The notes: generated by a model not told the origin, from the letters alone. A stretch of 6,781 nt of DNA from Gammaproteobacteria bacterium (GCA_028821035.1 JAPPHP010000015.1:1-6781), one strand, 5' to 3'. Shown: positions 1 to 5,263, counted from the stretch's first letter. Program-made: numbers and translations.

Positions 1-39
1 GTGATGACGATCGCGCCGAGGGACACGACGGTCTGCTAG
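1..39. other. Left-edge flank, too short to assign
   Basis: Only about 35 bases lie beyond the end of the acetyltransferase gene. On the plus strand frame 1 is open from base 1 and reads VMTIAPRDTTVC before a TAG at 37-39, which overlaps the minus-strand TAG of the acetyltransferase (36-38). This could be the last dozen codons of a convergent gene, which would match the tight convergent junctions elsewhere in the window. On the minus strand a GTG at 26-24 opens a frame running off the edge, so a downstream co-directional gene is equally possible. Neither can be supported from so few bases. Confidence 0.15.
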
Positions 40-1253
40 AAGTGATCGGGACAGTGCGGCGCGTGCGGCGTCGCGAACAGGGCGTCGGCCCGGCGCAGCG
101 TGGGCGTGTCGCCCTCGACCATGCCCCACGCCGCCAGTTCCCGGGCCGAGCGGCGGCCCGTGTAGAGGAGCGCCAGGGCCTTGATCGAGAGACTCAGGTC
201 CGGCGTTCCGCGGCCAGGCGTGACCTCCGCGGAACCGCCCGCAACGGTGACGCGCCAGGTGCCGGCGTTCCACGGCGCCAGGGTGTCCTCCGAGATCGTG
301 AGCGAGAGTTCCCCGTCCACGTCCCAGCCCCGTCCGGCAAGGGCGGCGGGCGCGTCGACCACCCGCAGCCAGAATCCCTCGTGGTCCCGGGCATGCAGCA
401 TCCGCGGCTCCATGAAGTACTCGACGGCCGGGTCGTCCGACGGCGCGTTGTCCCAGCGAACGCTGCCGACGAGGTCGTGCCGCCCGATGAAGCTCCACAG
501 CGACCGGTACGCACCGGGCGATAGCCACGCGAGGTCCCGTATGGCGATCTCCTGGTTTCGGCTGGCGTGGTCGCGCTTGCCGGCGCGCAGCGTGTAGATG
601 ACGTAGCCGTCGGGCTGGCCGTCGGCCTCGCGCGAAAGGGCGATGTGGATCGGGCCCTCGGCATCGTCCTCGTCGAGGGCGTTGTTCAGCCAGAGCGGGC
701 GCGCACGGTGCAGGTAGCACATGCGGTCGGCGATGAAGGCGATGTACACCCGTTTGGCGAGCTCGTAGCCCGATGCCACGTCCAGACGCTCGACCGTACT
801 CGACCCGGCGTCGCCGTCGTAGAAGCCGATGTCCGCCGTGTCCACGCGGTAGTTTCGCAGCACGGACACCATCGAGTACCCGTAACGTTGGTAGATCGCG
901 GCCTGCGAGGCCCACAGCGACGCCACCGCCTGCCCCCGCTCGCGCATGTCCGCGAACGCCTGGGTCGTGATGCGTCGGACCAGGCCCTGGCGGCGGTACT
1001 CGGGCAGCGTGCCGACCGCCGACACGCCGCCCATGGGCACGGCCGTGCCGTTGGCGCGCATCGTGAACGGGATGGTCGAGTAACTTGCCACGAGACGCGA
1101 TCCCTCGAACGCGCACGTCGTCCACTCCGGGCGGGTGGTGGCCGTGATCGTGTTCTCGGCCCCGTCGCCGTGGTTACCGCCGTAGACGTAGCTCGTGAGC
1201 TGGCCGAGCTGGTCGAACTCCTCGGATCTCACGGGGCGCAGTTCGATGGGCAT
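36..1253 (-). CDS. Eis-like GNAT family N-acetyltransferase
   Basis: A 405-residue protein with the architecture of the Eis family (Eis of Mycobacterium tuberculosis is 402 residues): an N-terminal GNAT domain (about 1-140), a second degenerate GNAT-like domain (about 150-290) and a C-terminal SCP2-like domain (about 295-405). The acetyl-CoA pyrophosphate loop is visible as YRRQGLVRR (86-94) after the strand MGGVSAV (74-80). The segment IYQRYGY (120-126) places Tyr126 where Eis has its catalytic general acid, and the protein ends in Phe405, matching the Eis C-terminal Phe whose free carboxylate acts as general base. By family knowledge it transfers acetyl groups from acetyl-CoA to amines, and some members acetylate aminoglycosides at several positions; the substrate here is unknown. 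No signal peptide or membrane segment is seen, so it should be cytosolic. The ATG at 1253 is preceded by AGGGGAA six bases upstream. It is transcribed divergently from the phosphotransferase gene, which belongs to another aminoglycoside-acting family. Confidence 0.88.
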   Translation of the reverse strand: MPIELRPVRSEEFDQLGQLTSYVYGGNHGDGAENTITATTRPEWTTCAFEGSRLVASYSTIPFTMRANGTAVPMGGVSAVGTLPEYRRQGLVRRITTQAFADMRERGQAVASLWASQAAIYQRYGYSMVSVLRNYRVDTADIGFYDGDAGSSTVERLDVASGYELAKRVYIAFIADRMCYLHRARPLWLNNALDEDDAEGPIHIALSREADGQPDGYVIYTLRAGKRDHASRNQEIAIRDLAWLSPGAYRSLWSFIGRHDLVGSVRWDNAPSDDPAVEYFMEPRMLHARDHEGFWLRVVDAPAALAGRGWDVDGELSLTISEDTLAPWNAGTWRVTVAGGSAEVTPGRGTPDLSLSIKALALLYTGRRSARELAAWGMVEGDTPTLRRADALFATPHAPHCPDHF

Positions 1254-1259
1254 GAGCGC

Positions 1260-1266
1260 TTCCCCT
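1260..1266 (-). promoter_or_regulatory. Ribosome binding site of the Eis-like gene
   Basis: Read on the minus strand this is AGGGGAA, six bases before the ATG at 1253. It fixes the start of the acetyltransferase and is the strongest Shine-Dalgarno match in this divergent gap. Confidence 0.7.
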
Positions 1267-1277
1267 ATTGATTCCTG

Positions 1278-1301
1278 CGCGTCGACGCCAACGTCGGCGC
1301 G
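1278..1301. repeat. Imperfect inverted repeat in the eis-like/aph-like gap
   Basis: Arms CGCGTCGACG (1278-1287) and CGTCGGCGCG (1292-1301) flank a four-base loop, CCAA. The arms are complementary at 9 of 10 positions, and the remaining pair is G-T, which would wobble-pair in RNA. The repeat sits 24 bases upstream of the acetyltransferase ATG and 65 bases upstream of the phosphotransferase ATG. It could be an operator for a dimeric regulator controlling one or both genes, or a hairpin in the acetyltransferase leader. GC-rich sequence throws up such repeats fairly easily, so its function is inferred only from length and position. Confidence 0.4.
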
Positions 1302-1331
1302 GCAGTTCCTGGCGCATGTTCGCAGAGTTGA

Positions 1332-1359
1332 TTGACCGCCGTCACCATACAGGTAACGT
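1332..1359 (+). promoter_or_regulatory. Possible promoter of the phosphotransferase gene
   Basis: TTGACC (1332-1337, 5 of 6 to the -35 consensus) and TAACGT (1354-1359, 3 of 6 to the -10 consensus, keeping the two conserved first bases and the last T) are 16 bases apart. Initiation about seven bases further on would fall at the ATG at 1367, giving a leaderless or nearly leaderless transcript. An alternative reading is that AGGTAA (1351-1356) is a distant Shine-Dalgarno site. The match is weak and unproven. Confidence 0.3.
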
Positions 1360-1366
1360 CCGCACC

Positions 1367-2299
1367 ATGTCCTACGCGGAACGACTGCCCGACGCCACCC
1401 GCATGCGCGCCGAGGCGATGGGAAAAACGGGGCTGCGCTGGATCGCCGGCCTCGACGCGTCGATGGCGCACCTGGAGGAAACCTGGGACGCGCGTTTCGG
1501 CACGGTGTTGCAGGGCGGGTCGGAGAGCCTGGTGGCGGAGGCCACGCTGGCGGACGGGCGCGAAGCCGTCGTCAAGGTCGGCCTGCCGGCATACGGCGAC
1601 CTCTCTGGCGAGGCCAGGGTCTACGCGCTCGCCGGCGGGCGCGGTTACGCGGAACTCCTCGCCTGGGATCGCTCGGTCAACGCGCTTCTGCTCGAACGTC
1701 TCGGGGCGCCGCTTCGGGACGCGTTCGCCGCCACGGAGGCGCAACTGGCGGCCCTCTGCCGCACGCTCGAGGATGCCTGGGTGGCGGTGCCCGACGCCGA
1801 GGGGCTGATGACCGGGGCGGAGAAGGCGCGTTGGCTCAGGGACTTCATCGAGGGGAAGTGGTCGGCGCTCGGACAGCCCTGCGACCGCGCGACCAGGGAC
1901 CGGGCGGTCTCCTTCGCCGAGGAGCGGGAAGACGCCTTCACGCCGGCCAATGCGGTACTCGTCCACGGAGATGCCCACGCGGAGAACGCGTTGCTCGCCC
2001 CGTCGCTGCCCGGCGACCGCTTCAAGTTCGTGGATCCGGACGGACTCCACGCGGAAAAGGCCTGCGACCTCGCGGTGCCGATGCGCGAGTGGAGCAGGGA
2101 ACTGCTTGCCGGGGACACCGGCCGCCTGGCGCGCGCGCGGTGCGAGACGCTGGCCGCGGCTACCGGTGTAGACGCCACGGCGATCTGGCAGTGGGGTTAC
2201 ATGGAGCGGGTCTCGACCGGGTTGACGATGCTCGACATTGGCATGCGGGCAGAGGGGCTCGAGTCGTTGGCGGTCGCCGAGCGCATTCGGCGTTCGTGA
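1367..2299 (+). CDS. APH(6)/hydroxyurea kinase-like phosphotransferase
   Basis: A 310-residue protein with a protein-kinase-like fold, closest in pattern to the aminoglycoside 6-phosphotransferase/hydroxyurea resistance kinase family (about 280-310 residues). The N-lobe has the ATP-binding lysine in EAVVK (Lys70), a partner acid in GEARVY (Glu82) and a hinge at LLLERLG (107-113). The catalytic loop VLVHGDAHAENAL (197-209) gives Asp202 as catalytic base and Asn207 as metal ligand. FVDPDGL (221-227) gives the metal-binding Asp223; the family normally has a DPKGL-like version. Family members phosphorylate streptomycin or related hydroxyls using ATP or GTP, but many genomic relatives have unknown substrates. 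No export signal. The frame stays open upstream to 1268; I chose ATG 1367 because the protein-like sequence begins there, while ATG 1316 has no Shine-Dalgarno site and would add a basic, low-complexity stretch. It converges on the VOC gene with an 18-bp gap. Confidence 0.82.
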   Translation: MSYAERLPDATRMRAEAMGKTGLRWIAGLDASMAHLEETWDARFGTVLQGGSESLVAEATLADGREAVVKVGLPAYGDLSGEARVYALAGGRGYAELLAWDRSVNALLLERLGAPLRDAFAATEAQLAALCRTLEDAWVAVPDAEGLMTGAEKARWLRDFIEGKWSALGQPCDRATRDRAVSFAEEREDAFTPANAVLVHGDAHAENALLAPSLPGDRFKFVDPDGLHAEKACDLAVPMREWSRELLAGDTGRLARARCETLAAATGVDATAIWQWGYMERVSTGLTMLDIGMRAEGLESLAVAERIRRS

Positions 2300-2310
2300 A
2301 TTCGTCGCCG
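2288..2310. other. Weak inverted repeat at the convergent aph-like/VOC junction
   Basis: CGGCG (2288-2292) and CGCCG (2306-2310) are complementary across a 13-base spacer containing GAATTC. It overlaps the 3' end of the phosphotransferase gene and part of the 18-bp gap, a natural place for a bidirectional terminator. The stem is only 5 bp with no T-run, so an intrinsic terminator is not supported; termination here may be Rho-dependent or lie elsewhere. Confidence 0.15.
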
Positions 2311-2317
2311 GGCTACG

Positions 2318-2698
2318 TCACCGCTTCGGCACCCCGTACAGGTACCGCGTGTTCACCTCCGCCTCGTTCCCGTCCGGGTCGATCATGAAGAGCGCGCGGC
2401 CCTTGCCCCGTTCGCCCATCGGCCCCCGGGTGAAGATGTTCGCGGCGGCCGCGCGGGCGGCGACCGCGTCGAAGTCGTCTTCCGTCACGCTGAAGGAGAA
2501 GTGCATCGGCCCACCGCCCCGGTGGCGCCCCGAGTGCCCCTGGACCTGCAGCACGACGTGGCTGCGCTCGCACTGCAGGTAGGCCCGCTCCTCGGTGCGC
2601 GAAACGACCGGAATCCCGATGAGGTGCTCGTAGAAGTCGACGGCCTTCGCGAGGTCGCTGACGTCGAGGAAGATCTCTTCGATTCCGATGACGCTCAT
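2318..2698 (-). CDS. VOC superfamily (glyoxalase/FosA-like fold) protein
   Basis: A single-module vicinal oxygen chelate protein of 126 residues, made of two beta-alpha-beta-beta-beta units: IEEIFLDVSDLAKAVDFYE (6-24) opens the first and MHFSFSVTEDDFDAV (65-79) the second, ending with the family's DPDGNEAEV (108-116). The metal ligands expected from FosA-type members (His, His, Glu) line up with Glu8, His66 and Glu114, so the first His appears replaced by Glu. Such proteins dimerise and use a divalent metal to isomerise, cleave or add thiols to small molecules, or simply bind compounds such as bleomycin. The substrate cannot be read from sequence, and the specific FosA potassium and fosfomycin residues are not evident. 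The ATG at 2698 has AGGGG five bases upstream. It is divergent from the serine hydrolase gene and probably monocistronic. Confidence 0.83.
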   Translation of the reverse strand: MSVIGIEEIFLDVSDLAKAVDFYEHLIGIPVVSRTEERAYLQCERSHVVLQVQGHSGRHRGGGPMHFSFSVTEDDFDAVAARAAAANIFTRGPMGERGKGRALFMIDPDGNEAEVNTRYLYGVPKR

Positions 2699-2703
2699 GG
2701 GAG

Positions 2704-2708
2704 CCCCT
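2704..2708 (-). promoter_or_regulatory. Ribosome binding site of the VOC gene
   Basis: On the minus strand this reads AGGGG, five bases before the ATG at 2698, supporting the 126-residue start over longer open frames on the same strand. Confidence 0.6.
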
Positions 2709-2726
2709 GCGATCCTGCCTGGTGGC

Positions 2727-2732
2727 AGTGTA
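2727..2732 (-). promoter_or_regulatory. Possible -10 box for the VOC gene
   Basis: Minus-strand TACACT matches the -10 consensus at 4 of 6 positions and lies 28 bases before the VOC ATG. No convincing -35 is seen at 16-18 bases; the nearest candidate (minus-strand TCACAA, 2745-2750) is too close. Weak. Confidence 0.25.
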
Positions 2733-2744
2733 GACCACGCGCCG

Positions 2745-2776
2745 TTGTGACCGACGTCGACCCGGTATCATCGCGC
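2745..2776 (+). promoter_or_regulatory. Candidate promoter of the serine hydrolase gene
   Basis: TATCAT (2766-2771, 5 of 6 to the -10 consensus) is preceded 15 bases upstream by TTGTGA (2745-2750, 4 of 6 to the -35, with suboptimal spacing). The stretch GGTATCATCGCGC (2764-2776) recurs identically upstream of the PQQ dehydrogenase at 5235-5247. The sequence between the -10 and the expected start site is very GC-rich, a feature of growth-rate/ppGpp-sensitive sigma70 promoters in proteobacteria. An 8-bp palindrome, CGACGTCG (2752-2759), lies in the spacer. Confidence 0.45.
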
Positions 2777-2792
2777 CGCCGACCGCACCCGC

Positions 2793-2799
2793 GAGGAGA
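2793..2799 (+). promoter_or_regulatory. Ribosome binding site of the serine hydrolase gene
   Basis: GAGGAGA lies seven bases before ATG 2807. The reading frame is open far upstream into the VOC gene region (to 2501), so this site decides the start and rules out the longer version. Confidence 0.75.
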
Positions 2800-2806
2800 C
2801 CAAGAG

Positions 2807-3997
2807 ATGCCCCGAGGCCTGTCCGACGAGCGCCTGCGGAACCTGCACGACCATGCCAAGGGCTACGTCGACCGGGGCGCCCTGCCCGGCTACGCCTGCC
2901 TGGTCTCCCGGGGCACGCCGGACGTCTGGTTCAACGCCTATGGCCACATGGACATCGAGCGGGACCTCCCGGTCTGGCGCGACACGATCTTTCGCATCTA
3001 CTCGATGACGAAACCGATCACCAGCGTCGCGCTGATGATGCTCTACGAGGAGGGGCGGTTTCAGCTCGACGACCCCGTGTCGAAGTACATCCCCTCGTGG
3101 GAGGGCCTCGAGGTCTTCGCCGACGGCGATGAGGAGCGGTACAAGACCGTGTCGCCGGAGCGCCCGATGACGGTCAAGGATCTCCTGTCGCACACCTCCG
3201 GCCTGACCTACGGCTTCATGAACAGCCACCCGGTGGACGCCCTGTATCGCAGCCGCGAAGTGGGCGAGGGGGATCTGCAGGCCATGATCGACGCCCTGGC
3301 GGACCTGCCCCTGCAGTTCGCGCCGGGCACGCGCTGGAACTACGGCTACTCGACCGACGTGTGCGGCTACCTCGTGCAGGTCCTCTCGGATCGCGACCTC
3401 GACGTGTTCGTGGCGGAGCGCATCACCGAGCCCCTCGGCATGCGCGACTCCGGGTTCCAGGTGCCCGAGGCGTCGCTGCCGCGCTTCGCCGCCTGCTACG
3501 AGTACACCGGACCGGACGCCTATCGGCTGCAGGACGACCCTCGGGAGAGCCGTTACCGGAAGCCCCCGGAGCGTCTCTCCGGAGGGGGCGGCATGGTCTC
3601 GACGATCGACGACTACCACCGTTTCGCGCGCATGCTGCTTGGCAAGGGCGAGCTTTCGGGCACACGCCTGCTCGGTCGCAAGACCGTCGAGTACATGACC
3701 TGCAACCACATGCCGGGCAACTGCGACCTCGCCGCCATGGGTCAGCCGGTGTTCAGCGAGACGCCGTACGACGGCATCGGCTTCGGACTTGGTTTCTCGG
3801 TGACCCTGGACCCGGCGGCGGCCGGCGTCCTGGACTCGCCTGGCGAGTTTGCCTGGGGCGGAGCGGCGAGCACCTATTTCTGGGTCGATCCGGTGGAGCA
3901 GCTGATCGTCGTGTTCATGACGCAGCTGCTGCCGTCCTCGTCCTACCCGATCCGGCGGGAGCTGAAGACGCTGGCATATTCGGCACTGGTCGACTGA
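2807..3997 (+). CDS. Class C beta-lactamase-fold serine hydrolase (EstB-like family VIII esterase)
   Basis: A 396-residue serine hydrolase of the penicillin-binding-protein/beta-lactamase fold (Pfam Beta-lactamase), similar in length to family VIII carboxylesterases such as EstB of Burkholderia gladioli (about 392 residues). The SxxK motif is SMTK (66-69), with Ser66 as nucleophile and Lys69 as base. The typical DLLSHTSGL follows at 125-133. The tyrosine motif is WNYGYST (177-183), giving Tyr181 in the YxN position but with Thr in place of Asn. The third motif is WGG (350-352) rather than the KTG of beta-lactamases, as in EstB-type esterases. No signal peptide: the protein starts MPRGLSDERL, so it is probably cytosolic, unlike periplasmic AmpC. 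This favours hydrolysis of esters or amides over beta-lactam resistance; the natural substrate is unknown. It is divergent from the VOC gene and ends 17 bp from the convergent unknown gene. Confidence 0.88.
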   Translation: MPRGLSDERLRNLHDHAKGYVDRGALPGYACLVSRGTPDVWFNAYGHMDIERDLPVWRDTIFRIYSMTKPITSVALMMLYEEGRFQLDDPVSKYIPSWEGLEVFADGDEERYKTVSPERPMTVKDLLSHTSGLTYGFMNSHPVDALYRSREVGEGDLQAMIDALADLPLQFAPGTRWNYGYSTDVCGYLVQVLSDRDLDVFVAERITEPLGMRDSGFQVPEASLPRFAACYEYTGPDAYRLQDDPRESRYRKPPERLSGGGGMVSTIDDYHRFARMLLGKGELSGTRLLGRKTVEYMTCNHMPGNCDLAAMGQPVFSETPYDGIGFGLGFSVTLDPAAAGVLDSPGEFAWGGAASTYFWVDPVEQLIVVFMTQLLPSSSYPIRRELKTLAYSALVD

Positions 3998-4014
3998 GAG
4001 CGACGCGCGCGGGC

Positions 4015-5094
4015 TCAAGGCATCGCTTCCTCCGGCGACATGGGCCGAGGCTGGCTCCTGGCGATCCGTACCTCGCGGATCGCGACGAGCGGGTTGGCCC
4101 CGGCCGCCGGGTCAGTGCGCCAACGGTCGGTCGCCCGGGCAACCGTGCGCTCGTCGTCTCCCCGCAGCCCCTCCTCGCGCAGCACGACGCGTCTCCCGCG
4201 AGGGGTTTCGATCACGATCTCGTACCAGCAGCGCAGTCGCATCCGCAGCGGAGGCGCGCTGCGTTTCTCGAGGGCGCCCGTCGCTATCCAATCCACGTAA
4301 CGGAAGCGTTTGCTCTCCTCCGGCTGGCGCCAGGCCGCTTCCGGAGCCCTCGACGACAGCCAGTGCCGCTCCAGCAGGCTCTCGACCTGCCACACCGCGT
4401 CCACCAGCGCGATACGACGTTCGACCCAGATGCCTTCCGCGATCCGCGCAACCATCGTCGGTCGTCGCCCGGTGCCGATCGCCCCGGAGACACGCGGTTG
4501 TGCGTAGTCGTGGACGCCGCGCACCCAGATGCCGTGCTCGCCGTACCCGCTCGGCACCGCATGCTCCCCACCGTCCGACCCCGGTTCGATCCGGTCGATG
4601 AACACCTCCCCGATCGTTTCGAAGCCGCTGTCGATCTCGAGGAACGGGTCATCCAGGACGGAATCCAGTTCGCTCAGTCCCCCTTGGACCTCGAAAAGCT
4701 CTCCCCGGGTCTGGAGTGCGCGGAGCACCATGACCGGCCCGGTGTATCCCGCCGGTGGCGGCGCGAGCGGTACGCTGTCATCCCGCGGCCCTTTCGTCGT
4801 GTCCCGGCGTACGCGATTCAGGACATGTCTCGCCTGCCGGATCCGAGGGCCGCCGGTCCAGACGGTCCGGCCGCGTTCCGAACGTTTGCTGACCGCCTCG
4901 TCGAGGCGGATGCCCGCGAGTTCCAGCGCCAGCCGCGTCGGCCGCAGCGCCGACCCGATGCCCTTGACGCTCCGCGTTCCAAGAGCGGTGCGGACCTGCT
5001 CGCTCGTGAGCGTGGTGCCCGAAACCGAGAGCGGGTCGAGGATGGCGAGTCCAGCCCAGTACTTGTCGAGATAGCGGTCGCCGGACTCGTCCAT
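4015..5094 (-). CDS. Protein of unknown function with possible winged-helix-like N-terminus
   Basis: A 359-residue protein I do not recognise. The N-terminal 100 residues are helical-looking and basic: RYLDKYWAGLAILD (7-20), then TLTSEQVRTALGTRSVKGIG (28-47), whose spacing resembles a helix-turn-helix, followed by ELAGIRLDE (58-66) and the Trp/Arg-rich TVWTGGPRIRQARHVL (77-92). A Pro-rich hinge (109-120) leads to an acidic middle (131-175, rich in Glu, Asp and Leu). The C-terminal part alternates strand-like segments such as GIWVERRIALVDAVWQVESL (221-240) and MRLRCWYEIVIETPRGRRVV (285-304). No transmembrane segment, signal peptide or cysteine cluster is seen. Codon use and GC look like the neighbours, arguing for a genuine gene. 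The frame extends to a GTG at 5196, but I chose ATG 5094 because protein-like sequence starts there and the extension contains a perfect palindrome (5139-5154). AGGGAG lies 14 bases upstream, which is rather far. It is divergent from the PQQ dehydrogenase gene. Confidence 0.7.
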   Translation of the reverse strand: MDESGDRYLDKYWAGLAILDPLSVSGTTLTSEQVRTALGTRSVKGIGSALRPTRLALELAGIRLDEAVSKRSERGRTVWTGGPRIRQARHVLNRVRRDTTKGPRDDSVPLAPPPAGYTGPVMVLRALQTRGELFEVQGGLSELDSVLDDPFLEIDSGFETIGEVFIDRIEPGSDGGEHAVPSGYGEHGIWVRGVHDYAQPRVSGAIGTGRRPTMVARIAEGIWVERRIALVDAVWQVESLLERHWLSSRAPEAAWRQPEESKRFRYVDWIATGALEKRSAPPLRMRLRCWYEIVIETPRGRRVVLREEGLRGDDERTVARATDRWRTDPAAGANPLVAIREVRIARSQPRPMSPEEAMP

Positions 5095-5100
5095 ACCCGT

Positions 5101-5129
5101 GGAATAGTCTCCCTGCGGCCGAAAATCAA
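5101..5129 (-). promoter_or_regulatory. Possible promoter of the unknown gene
   Basis: On the minus strand TTGATT (5129-5124, 4 of 6 to the -35 consensus) is followed 17 bases later by TATTCC (5106-5101, 3 of 6 to the -10 consensus), with the ATG at 5094 only six bases beyond. If real, the transcript would be nearly leaderless, much like the arrangement proposed for the phosphotransferase gene, and would explain the poor Shine-Dalgarno spacing. Weak. Confidence 0.25.
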
Positions 5130-5138
5130 TCCGGGCGA

Positions 5139-5154
5139 CGACTCGCGCGAGTCG
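5139..5154. repeat. Perfect 16-bp palindrome, candidate operator
   Basis: CGACTCGC followed directly by GCGAGTCG forms an uninterrupted two-fold symmetric 16-mer. It lies in the 177-bp gap between the unknown gene (start 5094) and the PQQ dehydrogenase (start 5272), just upstream of the possible -35 of the former and about 83 bases upstream of the TATCAT of the latter. Its size and symmetry suit a dimeric regulator. If the unknown gene began at 5196 the palindrome would be inside codons, so the start choice and this call support each other but do not prove each other. Confidence 0.45.
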
Positions 5155-5234
5155 CGATCCGTGAACGGGTTCGTCGGGCGACCTGGTGAGTAGCACACAT
5201 GGGCGGGTTCAGTCGGGCGGCTCTGGTGGCATCG

Positions 5235-5247
5235 GGTATCATCGCGC
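5235..5247 (+). promoter_or_regulatory. Candidate -10 element of the PQQ dehydrogenase gene
   Basis: GGTATCATCGCGC is identical to the element at 2764-2776 before the serine hydrolase and contains TATCAT (5237-5242). It ends 24 bases before the ATG, a position consistent with a short leader carrying the Shine-Dalgarno site. No good -35 is seen 16-18 bases upstream, so the promoter may depend on an activator or the match may be partly coincidental. Confidence 0.4.
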
Positions 5248-5255
5248 GGCGGCAA

Positions 5256-5263
5256 AGAGGGGG
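5256..5263 (+). promoter_or_regulatory. Ribosome binding site of the PQQ dehydrogenase gene
   Basis: AGAGGGGG lies eight bases before ATG 5272, and fixes the start immediately before a hydrophobic N-terminal segment. Confidence 0.75.

Noticed and set aside
567..1271. Open frame of 234 codons on the plus strand opposite the Eis-like gene
   Set aside because: Composition is Val/Arg/His-rich, typical of antisense shadows, while the minus strand encodes clear GNAT motifs and the Eis C-terminus.
36..2698. A horizontally acquired multidrug-resistance island
   Set aside because: There is no integron, transposon or insertion-sequence hallmark, base composition looks uniform, and the genes are on alternating strands instead of arranged as cassettes.
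2501..2806. Upstream extension of the serine hydrolase frame across the VOC gene
   Set aside because: The VOC protein is clearly encoded on the other strand there, and GAGGAGA at 2793-2799 points to ATG 2807.
3998..4014. Possible bidirectional terminator in the 17-bp convergent gap, with GAGC and GCTC arms (3998-4001 and 4013-4016)
   Set aside because: The stem is four base pairs with no T-run on either strand, which is too weak for an intrinsic terminator.
2768..4018. Open frame of 416 codons on the minus strand opposite the serine hydrolase
   Set aside because: The plus strand has SxxK and the other active-site motifs plus a good ribosome binding site. The antisense product has no motif.
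3361..5193. A 610-codon open frame on the plus strand spanning the serine hydrolase end and the whole unknown gene
   Set aside because: It runs through a real gene in another frame and then antisense to a second one. The product is Arg/Pro/Ala-rich with no recognisable motif, no Shine-Dalgarno site and an implausible overlap.
5095..5196. Longer unknown protein starting at GTG 5196
   Set aside because: There is no Shine-Dalgarno site before the GTG, the added 34 residues look unlike a conserved N-terminus, and the extension would cover a perfect palindrome. It is not fully excluded.
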